Shown piece by piece: positions 9,805 to 17,885 of a DNA stretch of 64,000 nt (its first letter is position 1; each line of letters begins with the position of its first letter). The DNA lies in the NCBI RefSeq assembly GCF_013466605.1, contig NZ_CP059162.1:6448001-6512000 (forward strand), written 5' to 3'. The notes under the pieces were generated by a model. The model did not search any database and was not told where the DNA came from. It was given only the letters and a program-made list of their open reading frames with translations. A program made the position numbers and the translations under genes. The stretch comes from Pseudomonas chlororaphis subsp. aurantiaca. Lineage in GTDB: Bacteria > Pseudomonadota > Gammaproteobacteria > Pseudomonadales > Pseudomonadaceae.

Positions 9805-10212
9805 TCAATGTGCTTGTTCTACTGCGGCGAACCCCGGCACATGGGCCTTGATCGCGCCCAGCAGCTCTTCCTTGCTGAAAGGCTTGGTCAAAAACTGGTC
9901 AGAGCCGACGATGCGACCCTTGGCCTTGTCGAACAGGCCGTCCTTGGAGGACAGCATAATCACCGGCGTGGACTTGAACGCGCTGTTGTTCTTGATCAGC
10001 GCGCAGGTCTGATAGCCATCGAGCCGCGGCATCATGATGTCGACGAAGATGATGCCCGGGTGGTTGTCGGCGATCTTGGCCAGGGCCTCGAAACCGTCGA
10101 CCGCGGTGATGACTTCACAGCCCACATTCTTCAGCAGCGTTTCGGCCGTGCGGCGAATCGTCTTCGAATCATCGATCACCATCACCTTGAGGGCGCTGGA
10201 TTGCTGTTCCAT
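9805..10212 (-). CDS. pilG: PilG, single-domain response regulator
   Basis: First gene of the Pil-Chp operon, a 135-residue CheY-like receiver from the ATG at 10212 (MEQQSSALKVMVIDDSKT). The acidic pocket (VIDDSKTIRR), phospho-acceptor aspartate (FVDIMMPRLDG), conserved serine (IMLSSKDG) and lysine (FLTKPFS) are all present, so it should be phosphorylatable by ChpA. In P. aeruginosa PilG promotes pilus extension and stimulates the adenylate cyclase CyaB. It is transcribed away from gshB; the 236-base shared upstream region would hold both promoters. Confidence 0.95.
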   Translation of the reverse strand: MEQQSSALKVMVIDDSKTIRRTAETLLKNVGCEVITAVDGFEALAKIADNHPGIIFVDIMMPRLDGYQTCALIKNNSAFKSTPVIMLSSKDGLFDKAKGRIVGSDQFLTKPFSKEELLGAIKAHVPGFAAVEQAH

Positions 10213-10448
10213 ATCTGCTCTACCATCGCCACAGCGAATCGATTTTCTGCCCGTACTGGTGGCCAATGCCTCAAGCCCTTGATGTTCAAGGCCTGAGCAC
10301 GGCATGCGAGCCTTTTTAGCATACTCTCCCCATGCAATCTATCGGCCGGCCGGCGCGGTGGTTTTTCCTTGACCGGGAACCGCCCGGGCGCCACTCTGAC
10401 GCCACTTTTTCAAGCCATTGCGCCCACTAATTTTCGAGGAAACCGCCC
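10213..10448. promoter_or_regulatory. Divergent pilG / gshB intergenic region
   Basis: A 236-base gap between two genes transcribed in opposite directions, so it should contain promoters for both. An imperfect inverted repeat lies at about 10267-10296 (arms TCAAGCCCTTGA and TCAAGGCCTGAG), 55 or more bases before the pilG start. It would form a hairpin in the pilG leader or serve as a protein-binding site. I cannot assign -35/-10 boxes with confidence; TAGCAT at 10317-10322 is a possible -10 for gshB. Confidence 0.4.
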
Positions 10449-11405
10449 ATGAGCGTTCGCGTCGGGATTGTCATGGACCCTATCGCCAGCATCTCCTACA
10501 AGAAGGACAGCTCGCTGGCCATGCTGCTGGCCGCCCAGGAGCGCGGCTGGACCCTGTTCTATATGGAACAGCGCGACCTGTACCAGGCGACCGGTGGCGT
10601 GGCCCGGGCGCGGATGCGCCCGCTGAAGGTGTTCGCCGACCCGCACAAGTGGTTCGAGCTGGAGGCCGAGACCGACAGCGCCCTGAGCGAGCTGGACGTG
10701 ATCCTGATGCGCAAGGACCCGCCGTTCGACATGGAGTTCGTCTACTCCACCTACCTGCTGGAACAGGCCGAGCGCGACGGCGTGCTGGTGGTCAACAAGC
10801 CGCAGAGCCTGCGCGACTGCAACGAAAAACTGTTCGCCACCCTGTTCCCGCAGTGCACGCCGCCGACCATCGTCAGCCGTCGCCCGGACGTGTTGCGCGA
10901 ATTCGCCGACCATCACGGTGACGTGATCCTCAAGCCGCTGGACGGCATGGGCGGCTCGTCGATCTTCCGTCACACCGCCGGCCACCCGAACCTCTCGGTG
11001 ATCCTCGAAACCCTGACCCTGCACGGCAAGCAGCAGATCATGATCCAGGAGTATCTGCCGGCCATCGTCGATGGCGACAAGCGCATCCTGATGATCGACG
11101 GCGAGCCTGTGGATTATTGCCTGGCGCGGATTCCCGCCCACGGCGAAACCCGTGGCAACCTTGCCGCCGGTGGCCGTGGCGAAGCCCGTCCGCTGACCGA
11201 GAAAGATCGCTGGATCGCCGCACAGGTCGGCCCGACCCTGCGCGAAAAAGGCCTGCTGTTCGTGGGGCTCGACGTGATCGGCGAACACCTGACCGAAATC
11301 AACGTCACCAGCCCGACCTGCATCCGCGAGATCGACAACGCCTTCGGCACCAACATCGGCGCAATGCTGATGGATGCCATCGATCAGAAGCTCAAGGCTC
11401 GTTGA
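10449..11405 (+). CDS. gshB: Glutathione synthetase
   Basis: An ATP-grasp ligase of 318 residues that joins glycine to gamma-glutamylcysteine, the second step of glutathione synthesis, in the cytosol. The N-terminal substrate domain (VRVGIVMDPIASISYKKDSS) and ATP-grasp elements (ILKPLDGMGGSSIFR, MIQEYLPAIVDGDKRILMIDG, FVGLDVIGEHLTEINVTSPT) are clear and the length is normal. A GAGGAAAC Shine-Dalgarno-like sequence precedes the ATG. It sits between pilG and tonB3, as in P. aeruginosa. Confidence 0.97.
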   Translation: MSVRVGIVMDPIASISYKKDSSLAMLLAAQERGWTLFYMEQRDLYQATGGVARARMRPLKVFADPHKWFELEAETDSALSELDVILMRKDPPFDMEFVYSTYLLEQAERDGVLVVNKPQSLRDCNEKLFATLFPQCTPPTIVSRRPDVLREFADHHGDVILKPLDGMGGSSIFRHTAGHPNLSVILETLTLHGKQQIMIQEYLPAIVDGDKRILMIDGEPVDYCLARIPAHGETRGNLAAGGRGEARPLTEKDRWIAAQVGPTLREKGLLFVGLDVIGEHLTEINVTSPTCIREIDNAFGTNIGAMLMDAIDQKLKAR

Positions 11406-11505
11406 TCCAGAACCGCCAAGCACAAACCAACATTGCGTTATCATGCGCCGCCTGTGAAACGCGCGATGTTGGTCTTGTGATGTTTTTTGTGATGTTGAGC
11501 CGCTG

Positions 11506-12405
11506 ATGACACTCCCTTCCGATCTGCCCCCCGAGCTGGCCCACAGCGGCGTGCGCCCGGCCGATCGCCTGGGGTTTACCCTGTTCCTGGCCGCCCTGCT
11601 GCACATCGCGCTGATTCTCGGCCTGGGTTTCTCCTTCGCCGAACCCAAGCAGATCAGCAAGACCCTGGAAATCACCCTGGCCACCTTCAAGAGCGAGACC
11701 AAGCCGAAGAAGGCCGACTTTCTCGCCCAGGAAAACCAGCAAGGCAGCGGCACCCTGGAGAAGAAGGCGATCCCGAAGACCACCGAAGTGGCGCCGTTCC
11801 AGGAAAACAAAGTCAACAAGGTCACCCCGCCGCCTCCGGCCAAGACCGAGGTCAAGGAAGCCGCGCCCAAGGCCGCAGTCGCCACCACCGCGCCGAAACC
11901 GAAAAAGACCGTCACCAAGCGTGAAGAGGTCAAGACCGAGGCCAAACCCAAGGTGCCCGTGCCGACGTTCGACAGCGAGCAGTTGTCCAGCGACATCGCC
12001 AGTCTGGAGGCCGAGCTGGCCCAGGAACGGCAGCTGTACGCCAAGCGCCCGCGCATCCACCGCCTGAGCGCGGCCTCGACCATGCGCGACAAGGGCGCCT
12101 GGTACAAGGACGAGTGGCGCAAGAAGGTCGAGCGCATCGGCAACCTCAACTACCCGGAAGAAGCCCGGCGCAAGCAGATCTACGGCAACCTGCGGCTGAT
12201 GGTCTCGATCAACCGCGACGGCTCGCTGTACGAGGTACTGGTGCTGGAGTCCTCCGGCCAGCCGCTGCTGGACCAGGCGGCCCAGCGCATCGTGCGCCTG
12301 GCGGCGCCGTTCGCGCCCTTTACCGGCGACCTGTCGGATATCGACCGGCTGGAGATCATCCGCACCTGGAAGTTCGCCCGCGGCGACAGGCTGTCCAGCA
12401 ACTGA
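11506..12405 (+). CDS. tonB3: TonB-family energy transducer (TonB3 type)
   Basis: A 299-residue TonB-like protein. It has a short cytoplasmic N-terminus, one transmembrane helix at about 24-44 (LGFTLFLAALLHIALILGL), a long Lys/Pro/Ala-rich periplasmic linker at about 60-160, and a C-terminal TonB fold (NYPEEARRKQIYGNLRLMVS, then GSLYEVLVLESSGQPLLDQA). Members use the ExbB/ExbD proton-motive machine to energise outer-membrane functions. The gene between gshB and algH in P. aeruginosa is tonB3, which has been linked to twitching and pilus assembly rather than classic iron uptake; that role is carried over here from position. No exbBD is adjacent. Confidence 0.85.
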   Translation: MTLPSDLPPELAHSGVRPADRLGFTLFLAALLHIALILGLGFSFAEPKQISKTLEITLATFKSETKPKKADFLAQENQQGSGTLEKKAIPKTTEVAPFQENKVNKVTPPPPAKTEVKEAAPKAAVATTAPKPKKTVTKREEVKTEAKPKVPVPTFDSEQLSSDIASLEAELAQERQLYAKRPRIHRLSAASTMRDKGAWYKDEWRKKVERIGNLNYPEEARRKQIYGNLRLMVSINRDGSLYEVLVLESSGQPLLDQAAQRIVRLAAPFAPFTGDLSDIDRLEIIRTWKFARGDRLSSN

Positions 12406-12458
12406 ATGAGAGCATCCCCAGCTTGTCAGTTCGCCCCTCCACCGCCACACTAGCGCTC

Positions 12459-13028
12459 ATGAAAAACGTCAGCCCCAGCTACCTCAAGCATCACTTCCTG
12501 ATCGCCATGCCGCACATGGCCGACCCGAACTTTGCGCACACCTTGACCTACATCGTCGAGCACAATGCCAATGGCGCCATGGGGTTGGTGGTCAATCGTC
12601 CGCAGGACCTGAACCTCGCCGACATCCTCGAGCAATTGCGCCCCGAGATCGACCCGCCGGCGCTCTGCCAGCATGTGCCGATCTTCATCGGTGGCCCGGT
12701 ACAGACCGATCGCGGTTTTGTCCTGCACCCCAGCGGCCCGACCTTCCAGGCCACGGTCGAGCTGGACGGCCTGTCGCTGTCGACGTCCCAGGACGTGCTG
12801 TTCGCCATCGCCGACGGCGTCGGCCCGGCCAAAAGCCTGATCGCCCTCGGTTATGCCGGCTGGGAAGCCGGGCAGCTGGAAGCCGAACTGGCGGACAACG
12901 CCTGGCTGACCTGCCCGTTCGACGCCGACATCCTGTTCAACACCAGCAGCGAACTGCGCCTGGAAGCGGCGGCCAAGCACCTGGGCATCAACCTCGCCCT
13001 GCTGACCAGCCAGGCGGGCCACGCCTGA
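12459..13028 (+). CDS. algH: YqgE/AlgH family protein
   Basis: A 189-residue UPF0301 protein, starting MKNVSPSYLKHHFLIAMP. Family hallmarks are visible: the early phrase FLIAMPHMADPNFAHTLTYI, the central YVEH/GAMGLVVNRP region, and GYAGWEAGQLEAELADNAW near the C-terminus. AlgH was once proposed to regulate alginate genes; its biochemical activity is unsettled. The stop overlaps the start of yqgF by one base, so the two are co-translated, an old and widespread pairing. Confidence 0.93.
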   Translation: MKNVSPSYLKHHFLIAMPHMADPNFAHTLTYIVEHNANGAMGLVVNRPQDLNLADILEQLRPEIDPPALCQHVPIFIGGPVQTDRGFVLHPSGPTFQATVELDGLSLSTSQDVLFAIADGVGPAKSLIALGYAGWEAGQLEAELADNAWLTCPFDADILFNTSSELRLEAAAKHLGINLALLTSQAGHA

Positions 13029-13465
13029 TGGCCCTGCGACTGATCCTCGGGTTCGACTACGGCACCAGACAGATTGGCGTGGCGGTCGGCCAGGCCATCA
13101 CCGGCCAGGCCCGCGAGCTGTGCACCCTGAAGGCGCAGAACGGCGTACCGGACTGGAATCAGGTCGAAGCCCTGATCAAGGAATGGAAGCCGGACGCGGT
13201 GGTGGTCGGCCTGCCATTGAACATGGACGGCACCCCGAGCGAGATGTGCGTGCGCGCCGAGAAGTTCGCCCGGCGCCTCAATGGCCGCTACAACCTGCCC
13301 TTCTATACCCATGACGAACGCCTGACCACCTTCGAGGCCAAGGGCGAACGCCTGGCCCGGGGCGGGCAGAAAGGCAGTTACCGCGACAACCCGGTCGACG
13401 CCATCGCCGCCGCCCTGCTGCTGCAAGGCTGGCTCGACGAAAACGCAGCGCTGTTGAACAACTGA
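13028..13465 (+). CDS. ruvX: YqgF/RuvX, Holliday junction resolvase-like nuclease
   Basis: A 145-residue RNase H-fold protein (YqgF family). The first strand carries the conserved aspartate ([18 protein letters not shown]), the middle has [15 protein letters not shown], and DERLTTFEA and [17 protein letters not shown] complete the active site region with its terminal Asp. E. coli YqgF has been tied to pre-16S rRNA 5' maturation and the family to Holliday-junction cleavage. Its start codon is fused to the algH stop (TGATG). Confidence 0.93.
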   Translation: MALRLILGFDYGTRQIGVAVGQAITGQARELCTLKAQNGVPDWNQVEALIKEWKPDAVVVGLPLNMDGTPSEMCVRAEKFARRLNGRYNLPFYTHDERLTTFEAKGERLARGGQKGSYRDNPVDAIAAALLLQGWLDENAALLNN

Positions 13466-13586
13466 AACGCCGAATCCTGAAGATGTGTGGCCACCCCCCG
13501 GCCACGCGCCTCCTGGCCACAACACCAGCCGTAAGACCCTGCGCCTCGCTGCACGCAACCAGGCGCGGGCCCACGAAGGAGCAATC

Positions 13587-14093
13587 ATGAGCCTGCCCAA
13601 TCCCGCCGAACTGATCAGCCAGATGGCCGTGCGTCTCACCGCCCACCTGGAACAACGCGCCATCAGCGAGCCCCGCTATATCGGCATCCGTACCGGCGGC
13701 GTCTGGGTCGCCCAGGCCCTGCTCGCCGAACTGGGCAGCGACGCGCCGCTGGGCACCCTGGATGTGTCCTTCTACCGTGACGACTTCAGCCAGAACGGCC
13801 TGCATCCGCAGGTGCGCCCTTCCGAGCTGCCGTTCGAGATCGAGGGCCAGCACCTGATCCTGATCGACGACGTGCTGATGAGCGGCCGCACCATCCGCGC
13901 CGCCCTCAACGAGCTGTTCGACTATGGCCGCCCGGCCAGCGTGACCCTGGTCTGCCTGCTGGACCTGGACGCCGCCGAGCTGCCGATTCGCCCGAACGTG
14001 GTCGGCGCCACCCTGTCGCTGGCCGCCCACGAGCGGGTAAAATTGTCCGGTCCTGCGCCGCTTCAACTCGAGCTTCAAGACCTCGCCCTTTAA
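13587..14093 (+). CDS. pyrR: PyrR bifunctional regulator / uracil phosphoribosyltransferase
   Basis: A 168-residue type I phosphoribosyltransferase. The PRPP-binding loop is [18 protein letters not shown] and the flexible-loop region follows FYRDDF. PyrR proteins sense UMP/PRPP and in Bacillus bind pyr mRNA; in Pseudomonas, PyrR has been proposed to act as a regulator of pyr genes without the Bacillus attenuation system. Start is the ATG at 13587 after GAAGGAGCAATC. It precedes pyrB by 26 bases, so pyrR-pyrB-pyrC' is one operon. Confidence 0.94.
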   Translation: MSLPNPAELISQMAVRLTAHLEQRAISEPRYIGIRTGGVWVAQALLAELGSDAPLGTLDVSFYRDDFSQNGLHPQVRPSELPFEIEGQHLILIDDVLMSGRTIRAALNELFDYGRPASVTLVCLLDLDAAELPIRPNVVGATLSLAAHERVKLSGPAPLQLELQDLAL

Positions 14094-14119
14094 TTCGCCC
14101 CTCTAAAGAGTCCATTGCG

Positions 14120-15124
14120 ATGACGCCTCTAGACGCCAAGCGCCCGCTGCAGCTCAACGATCAGGGCCAACTGCGCCACTTCCTCTCGCTCGACGGTCTG
14201 CGTCGCGAGCTGCTGACGGAAATCCTCGACACCGCCGACTCCTTCCTCGAAGTCGGCGCCCGGGCGGTGAAGAAAGTCCCTTTGCTGCGCGGCAAGACCG
14301 TGTGCAACGTGTTCTTCGAAAACTCCACCCGCACCCGCACCACCTTCGAACTGGCGGCCCAGCGCCTGTCGGCGGACGTGATCACGCTCAACGTGTCCAC
14401 CTCCTCGGCCAGCAAGGGTGAAACCCTGCTCGATACCCTGCGCAACCTCGAAGCCATGGCCGCCGACATGTTCGTCGTGCGCCACGGCGACTCCGGCGCC
14501 GCGCACTTCATCGCCGAACATGTGTGCCCGCAGGTGGCGATCATCAACGGCGGCGACGGCCGCCACGCCCACCCGACCCAGGGCATGCTCGACATGCTCA
14601 CCATCCGTCGGCACAAGGGCGGCTTCGAAAACCTCTCGGTGGCCATTGTCGGCGACATCCTGCACTCGCGGGTCGCGCGCTCGAACATGCTGGCCCTGAA
14701 AACCCTGGGTTGCCCGGACATCCGCGTGATCGCGCCCAAGACCCTGCTGCCGATCGGCATCGAGCAATACGGGGTGAAGGTCTACACCGACATGGCCGAA
14801 GGCCTGAAAGACGTCGACGTGGTGATCATGCTGCGCCTGCAGCGTGAGCGCATGCAGGGCGGCCTGCTGCCGAGCGAGGGCGAGTTCTATCGCCTGTTCG
14901 GCCTGACCACCGCGCGCCTGGCCGGCGCCAAGCCGGACGCCATCGTCATGCACCCGGGGCCGATCAACCGCGGCGTGGAGATCGAATCGGCGGTGGCCGA
15001 CGGTCCGCACTCGGTGATCCTCAACCAGGTGACCTACGGCATCGCGGTACGCATGGCCGTACTGTCCATGGCCATGAGCGGGCAGACCGCCCAGCGACAA
15101 TTCGAGCAGGAGAACGCCCAGTGA
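14120..15124 (+). CDS. pyrB: Aspartate carbamoyltransferase catalytic chain
   Basis: A 334-residue ATCase that condenses carbamoyl phosphate and aspartate, the first committed pyrimidine step. The carbamoyl-phosphate motif is [13 protein letters not shown], followed by the [14 protein letters not shown] loop, HPTQGMLDM, and the [12 protein letters not shown] region near the C-terminus. It has the N-terminal extension of about 20 residues seen in Pseudomonas ATCase, which contributes to nucleotide control and to assembly with the inactive PyrC'. Overlaps pyrC' by 4 bases (GTGA), consistent with a fixed-ratio complex. Regulatory chain PyrI is absent, as usual for class A ATCases. Confidence 0.97.
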   Translation: MTPLDAKRPLQLNDQGQLRHFLSLDGLRRELLTEILDTADSFLEVGARAVKKVPLLRGKTVCNVFFENSTRTRTTFELAAQRLSADVITLNVSTSSASKGETLLDTLRNLEAMAADMFVVRHGDSGAAHFIAEHVCPQVAIINGGDGRHAHPTQGMLDMLTIRRHKGGFENLSVAIVGDILHSRVARSNMLALKTLGCPDIRVIAPKTLLPIGIEQYGVKVYTDMAEGLKDVDVVIMLRLQRERMQGGLLPSEGEFYRLFGLTTARLAGAKPDAIVMHPGPINRGVEIESAVADGPHSVILNQVTYGIAVRMAVLSMAMSGQTAQRQFEQENAQ

Positions 15125-16392
15125 AGCTCAGCATTCTCGGCGCCCGTGTCATCGATCCAAGCAGCGGCCTGGATCAAGTCAGCGATATCCATCTGGAAGC
15201 CGGCAAGATCGTCGCCATCGGCGCCGCGCCCGCCGGTTTCAACGCGGTTGAAAGCCTCGACGCCAAAGGCCTGGTGGCCGCGCCCGGGCTGGTGGACCTG
15301 AACGTCTCCCTGCGCGAGCCGGGCTACAGCCGCAAAGGCACCATCGCCAGCGAAACCCGCGCCGCCGCGGCCGGTGGCGTCACCAGCCTGTGCTGCCCGC
15401 CGCGCACCAAGCCGGTGCTGGACACCTCGGCGGTGGCCGAGCTGATCCTCGATCGCGCCCGCGAAGCCGGCAATACCAAGGTGTTCCCGATCGGCGCCCT
15501 GAGCAAAGGCCTGGACGGCGAACAGCTGGCCGAGCTGATCGCCCTGCGCGACGCCGGTTGCGTAGCCTTCGGCAACGGCCTGGAGGGTTTCCGCAGCGCC
15601 CGCACCCTGTGCCGGGCGCTGGAATACGCGGCAACCTTCGACCTGACGGTGATTTTCCACTCCCAGGACCGCGACCTGGCCGAAGGCGGCCTGGCCCACG
15701 AAGGCGCCACCGCCAGCTTCCTCGGCCTGCCGGGCATTCCGGAAACCGCGGAGACCGTGGCCCTGGCCCGCGACCTGCTGCTGGTGGAGCAAAGCGGCGT
15801 GCGCGCGCACTTCAGCCAGCTGACCAGCGCCCGCGGCGTGGCCCTGATCGCCCAGGCCCAGGCCCGCGGCCTGCCGGTGACCGCCGATGTGGCGCTGTAC
15901 CAGTTGATCCTCACCGACGACGCGCTGATCGACTTCTCCAGCCTCTATCACGTACAGCCGCCGCTGCGCTCGCGCGCCGACCGCGAAGGCCTGCGTGAAG
16001 CGGTGAAGTCCGGGGTGGTCCAGGCCATCTCCAGCCATCACCAGCCCCATGAACGCGATGCCAAGCTGGCGCCTTTCGGGGCTACCGAGCCGGGCATCAG
16101 CAGCGTCGAGCTGCTGCTGCCGCTGGCCATGACCCTGGTGGAAGACGGCTTGCTCGATCTGCCGACCCTGCTGGCACGCCTGAGCAGCGGCCCGGCCGAT
16201 GCCCTGCGCCTGCCGGTCGGCAAACTGGTGGTGGGCGCTCCGGCGGACCTGGTGCTGTTCGACCCGAGCACGTCCACCGTGGCCGGCGAACACTGGCTGT
16301 CGAAAGGCGAGAACTGCCCGTTCCTCGGCCATAGCCTGCCGGGCGCGGTGCGCTACACCCTGGTGGATGGGCGGATCAGCCACAAGGGCTGA
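15121..16392 (+). CDS. pyrC': Inactive dihydroorotase-like subunit PyrC' of ATCase
   Basis: A 423-residue amidohydrolase-fold protein in the dihydroorotase family, starting with GTG at 15121 inside the pyrB stop. True dihydroorotases carry a DxHxHLREPG zinc motif; here the same place reads [10 protein letters not shown], so both zinc histidines are gone. The segment around residue 181 that normally supplies another ligand reads IFHSQDRD. The protein should therefore lack activity and act as the structural partner that holds PyrB trimers in the dodecameric Pseudomonas ATCase. An active dihydroorotase must be encoded elsewhere. Confidence 0.93.
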   Translation: MKLSILGARVIDPSSGLDQVSDIHLEAGKIVAIGAAPAGFNAVESLDAKGLVAAPGLVDLNVSLREPGYSRKGTIASETRAAAAGGVTSLCCPPRTKPVLDTSAVAELILDRAREAGNTKVFPIGALSKGLDGEQLAELIALRDAGCVAFGNGLEGFRSARTLCRALEYAATFDLTVIFHSQDRDLAEGGLAHEGATASFLGLPGIPETAETVALARDLLLVEQSGVRAHFSQLTSARGVALIAQAQARGLPVTADVALYQLILTDDALIDFSSLYHVQPPLRSRADREGLREAVKSGVVQAISSHHQPHERDAKLAPFGATEPGISSVELLLPLAMTLVEDGLLDLPTLLARLSSGPADALRLPVGKLVVGAPADLVLFDPSTSTVAGEHWLSKGENCPFLGHSLPGAVRYTLVDGRISHKG

Positions 16393-16409
16393 GTCCTGCG
16401 GCGCCTGTT

Positions 16410-16488
16410 ATCGCGGGCAAGTCGGATCGCCGCCTGCTCGCTCCTACGGATGTCCTGTATCTGTAGGAGCGGAGCTTGCCCGCGATGA
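16410..16488. repeat. REP doublet (inverted pair) after pyrC'
   Basis: Two inverted REP units face each other: GCGGGCAAGTCGGATCGCC followed by CGCTCCTAC on the left, and GTAGGAGCGGAGCTTGCCCG on the right. The left unit belongs to the variant that carries an extra CGGATCGCC insert, also present near 26086 and 60869. The doublet separates the pyr operon from the convergent TM2 gene and could form a long hairpin that ends both transcripts. Confidence 0.8.
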
Positions 16489-16500
16489 CGATCTCGAAAC

Positions 16501-16920
16501 TCAACGCCGCTGCGCGTTACGCAACGACACCTGGTCGTTCAGCGTCCAGAAGTCATACAAGACCCCCAGGAAGAACACTCCGCCAGTCAGCAGGTACAGC
16601 AGGCCGCTGATCCACTTGCCCTGATACATGCGGTGCACGCCAAAGACCCCGAGAAAGGTCAGCAGGATCCAGGCGACGCTGTATTCGATAGGTCCCGGGG
16701 TAAAACGCAGGTCGGCCTCGCGGTCCATGGCCGGGATCAGGAACAGGTCGATCAGCCAGCCGATACCCAGCAAGCCCAGGGTGAAAAACCAGATAGTCCC
16801 GGTAATCGGCTTGCCGTAATAGAAGCGGTGAGAGCCGGTAAAACCGAAAATCCACAACAGGTAACCGATCACCTTGCTGTGGGTGTCATGGGTCGAACCG
16901 TCCGGGCGATAGGTGTTCAT
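16501..16920 (-). CDS. Membrane protein with two TM2 domains
   Basis: A 139-residue inner-membrane protein from the ATG at 16920 (MNTYRPDGSTHDTHS). It contains two copies of the TM2 pattern: a helix, a short GxHRFYxG turn and a second helix. The first is IGYLLWIFGFTGSHRFYYGK then GTIWFFTLGLLGIGWLIDLF; the second has FLGVFGVHRMYQGK then LLYLLTGGVFFLGVLYDF. TM2 proteins occur across bacteria and animals, with no established bacterial function. It sits beside pilT's neighbourhood but transcribed the other way from the peptidase gene, and probably forms its own unit. Confidence 0.85.
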   Translation of the reverse strand: MNTYRPDGSTHDTHSKVIGYLLWIFGFTGSHRFYYGKPITGTIWFFTLGLLGIGWLIDLFLIPAMDREADLRFTPGPIEYSVAWILLTFLGVFGVHRMYQGKWISGLLYLLTGGVFFLGVLYDFWTLNDQVSLRNAQRR

Positions 16921-17110
16921 TGAGTACCTCGTTCCACGCAATAGATAAATTTTCTTTAATTCTTTGTGACTTTTTTACAGGCAGCCGACGTGTGGCAAAT
17001 GTTAAGGTCGCTGCCGTGAAACCCTTGCACTGCCTGACTTCTGTCAGACAATTGCGTCAATTTGCCGCCTCTTCAGCGAATTTGACCTCCAGGTTGAATC
17101 GACCAACGGC

Positions 17111-17139
17111 CTGAGAAGTGACAAAAAAGCTGTTATAAA
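17111..17139 (+). promoter_or_regulatory. Probable extended -10 promoter for the NlpC/P60 gene
   Basis: TATAAA at 17134-17139 matches five of six bases of the -10 consensus and is preceded by TG one base upstream, an extended -10. A weak -35 (CTGAGA, 17111-17116) lies 17 bases before it. The start codon of the peptidase gene is about 30 bases downstream. The surrounding 250-base gap is AT-rich compared with the window, as expected for a divergent promoter region shared with the TM2 gene. Confidence 0.5.
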
Positions 17140-17170
17140 GTTGCGCGCTAACCCATATGAGCCTTGCCTA

Positions 17171-17803
17171 ATGCGTCCATTTTTCAAGACATGGCTAACC
17201 ATTTGCCTATTGATGCCACTGGCCGCCCACGCCACCAATCGTGAGCAACGTCTTCCCAACGTGAACGGCTTCACTCCAAAAGCCCACGTTACCCAAGTCA
17301 GCAAGAACAGCTCCAAGAACAAGCTGTCGGTCAAACGCCCGACTCACTTGAGCAGCGTCAGCAGCAAGCCGGTGCCGCAGATGGCGGCCAAGCAGAGCAG
17401 CACCGTGCTCAGCCGTGCCGTCAACGTACTGGGTACCCCTTACCGTTGGGGCGGCAGCAGCCCCAGCAAAGGCTTCGACTGCAGCGGCCTGGTGAAATAC
17501 GCGTTCAACGACGTCGCCGCCGTCGATCTGCCGCGCACCTCCAACGCCATGGCCAGCGGCCATGGGCAGAAAGTCGAGCGCAAGGACCTCAAGCCTGGCG
17601 ACCTGCTGTTCTTCAACCTCAAGAGCCGTCGGGTCAACCACGTCGCCATCTACCTGGGCAACGATCGCTTCATCCACGCGCCGCGCCGCGGCAAGTCGGT
17701 GACCATCGATACCCTGAAGAAGCCGTACTGGGACAAGAACTACGTAGTGGCCAAGCGGGTCCTGCCAAAAGAGCAGAACACCCTGCGCATCGTCCAGCGC
17801 TGA
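17171..17803 (+). CDS. NlpC/P60 (C40) family cell-wall peptidase
   Basis: A secreted or periplasmic 210-residue peptidase. A signal peptide is seen at residues 1-21 (LTICLLMPLAAHA), then a basic linker and the NlpC/P60 domain. The catalytic triad is visible: Cys in GFDCSGLV, His in NHVAIYLG and a second His in RFIHAPRRG. Family members cut the peptide stems of peptidoglycan, usually the gamma-D-Glu-diaminopimelate bond. Start is the ATG at 17171; its A is also the last base of the stop of a four-codon frame at 17157-17171. It converges on pilT. Confidence 0.9.
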   Translation: MRPFFKTWLTICLLMPLAAHATNREQRLPNVNGFTPKAHVTQVSKNSSKNKLSVKRPTHLSSVSSKPVPQMAAKQSSTVLSRAVNVLGTPYRWGGSSPSKGFDCSGLVKYAFNDVAAVDLPRTSNAMASGHGQKVERKDLKPGDLLFFNLKSRRVNHVAIYLGNDRFIHAPRRGKSVTIDTLKKPYWDKNYVVAKRVLPKEQNTLRIVQR

Positions 17804-17815
17804 TCGGCCCCTCCG

Positions 17816-17855
17816 ATCGCGAGTCATCGAGCCACCACGCTCGATGGCTCGCGAT
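17816..17855. terminator. Long hairpin between convergent peptidase gene and pilT
   Basis: A 17-base stem with a 6-base loop: left arm ATCGCGAGTCATCGAGC at 17816-17832, right arm GCTCGATGGCTCGCGAT at 17839-17855, with a single G-T wobble. It lies between two genes that converge, so it can act as a shared terminator in both directions. There is no T-run, so it may instead protect 3' ends or rely on Rho. Confidence 0.6.
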
Positions 17856-17885
17856 TGCATTTACCGCCTCGAACCCTCTCCAGCC

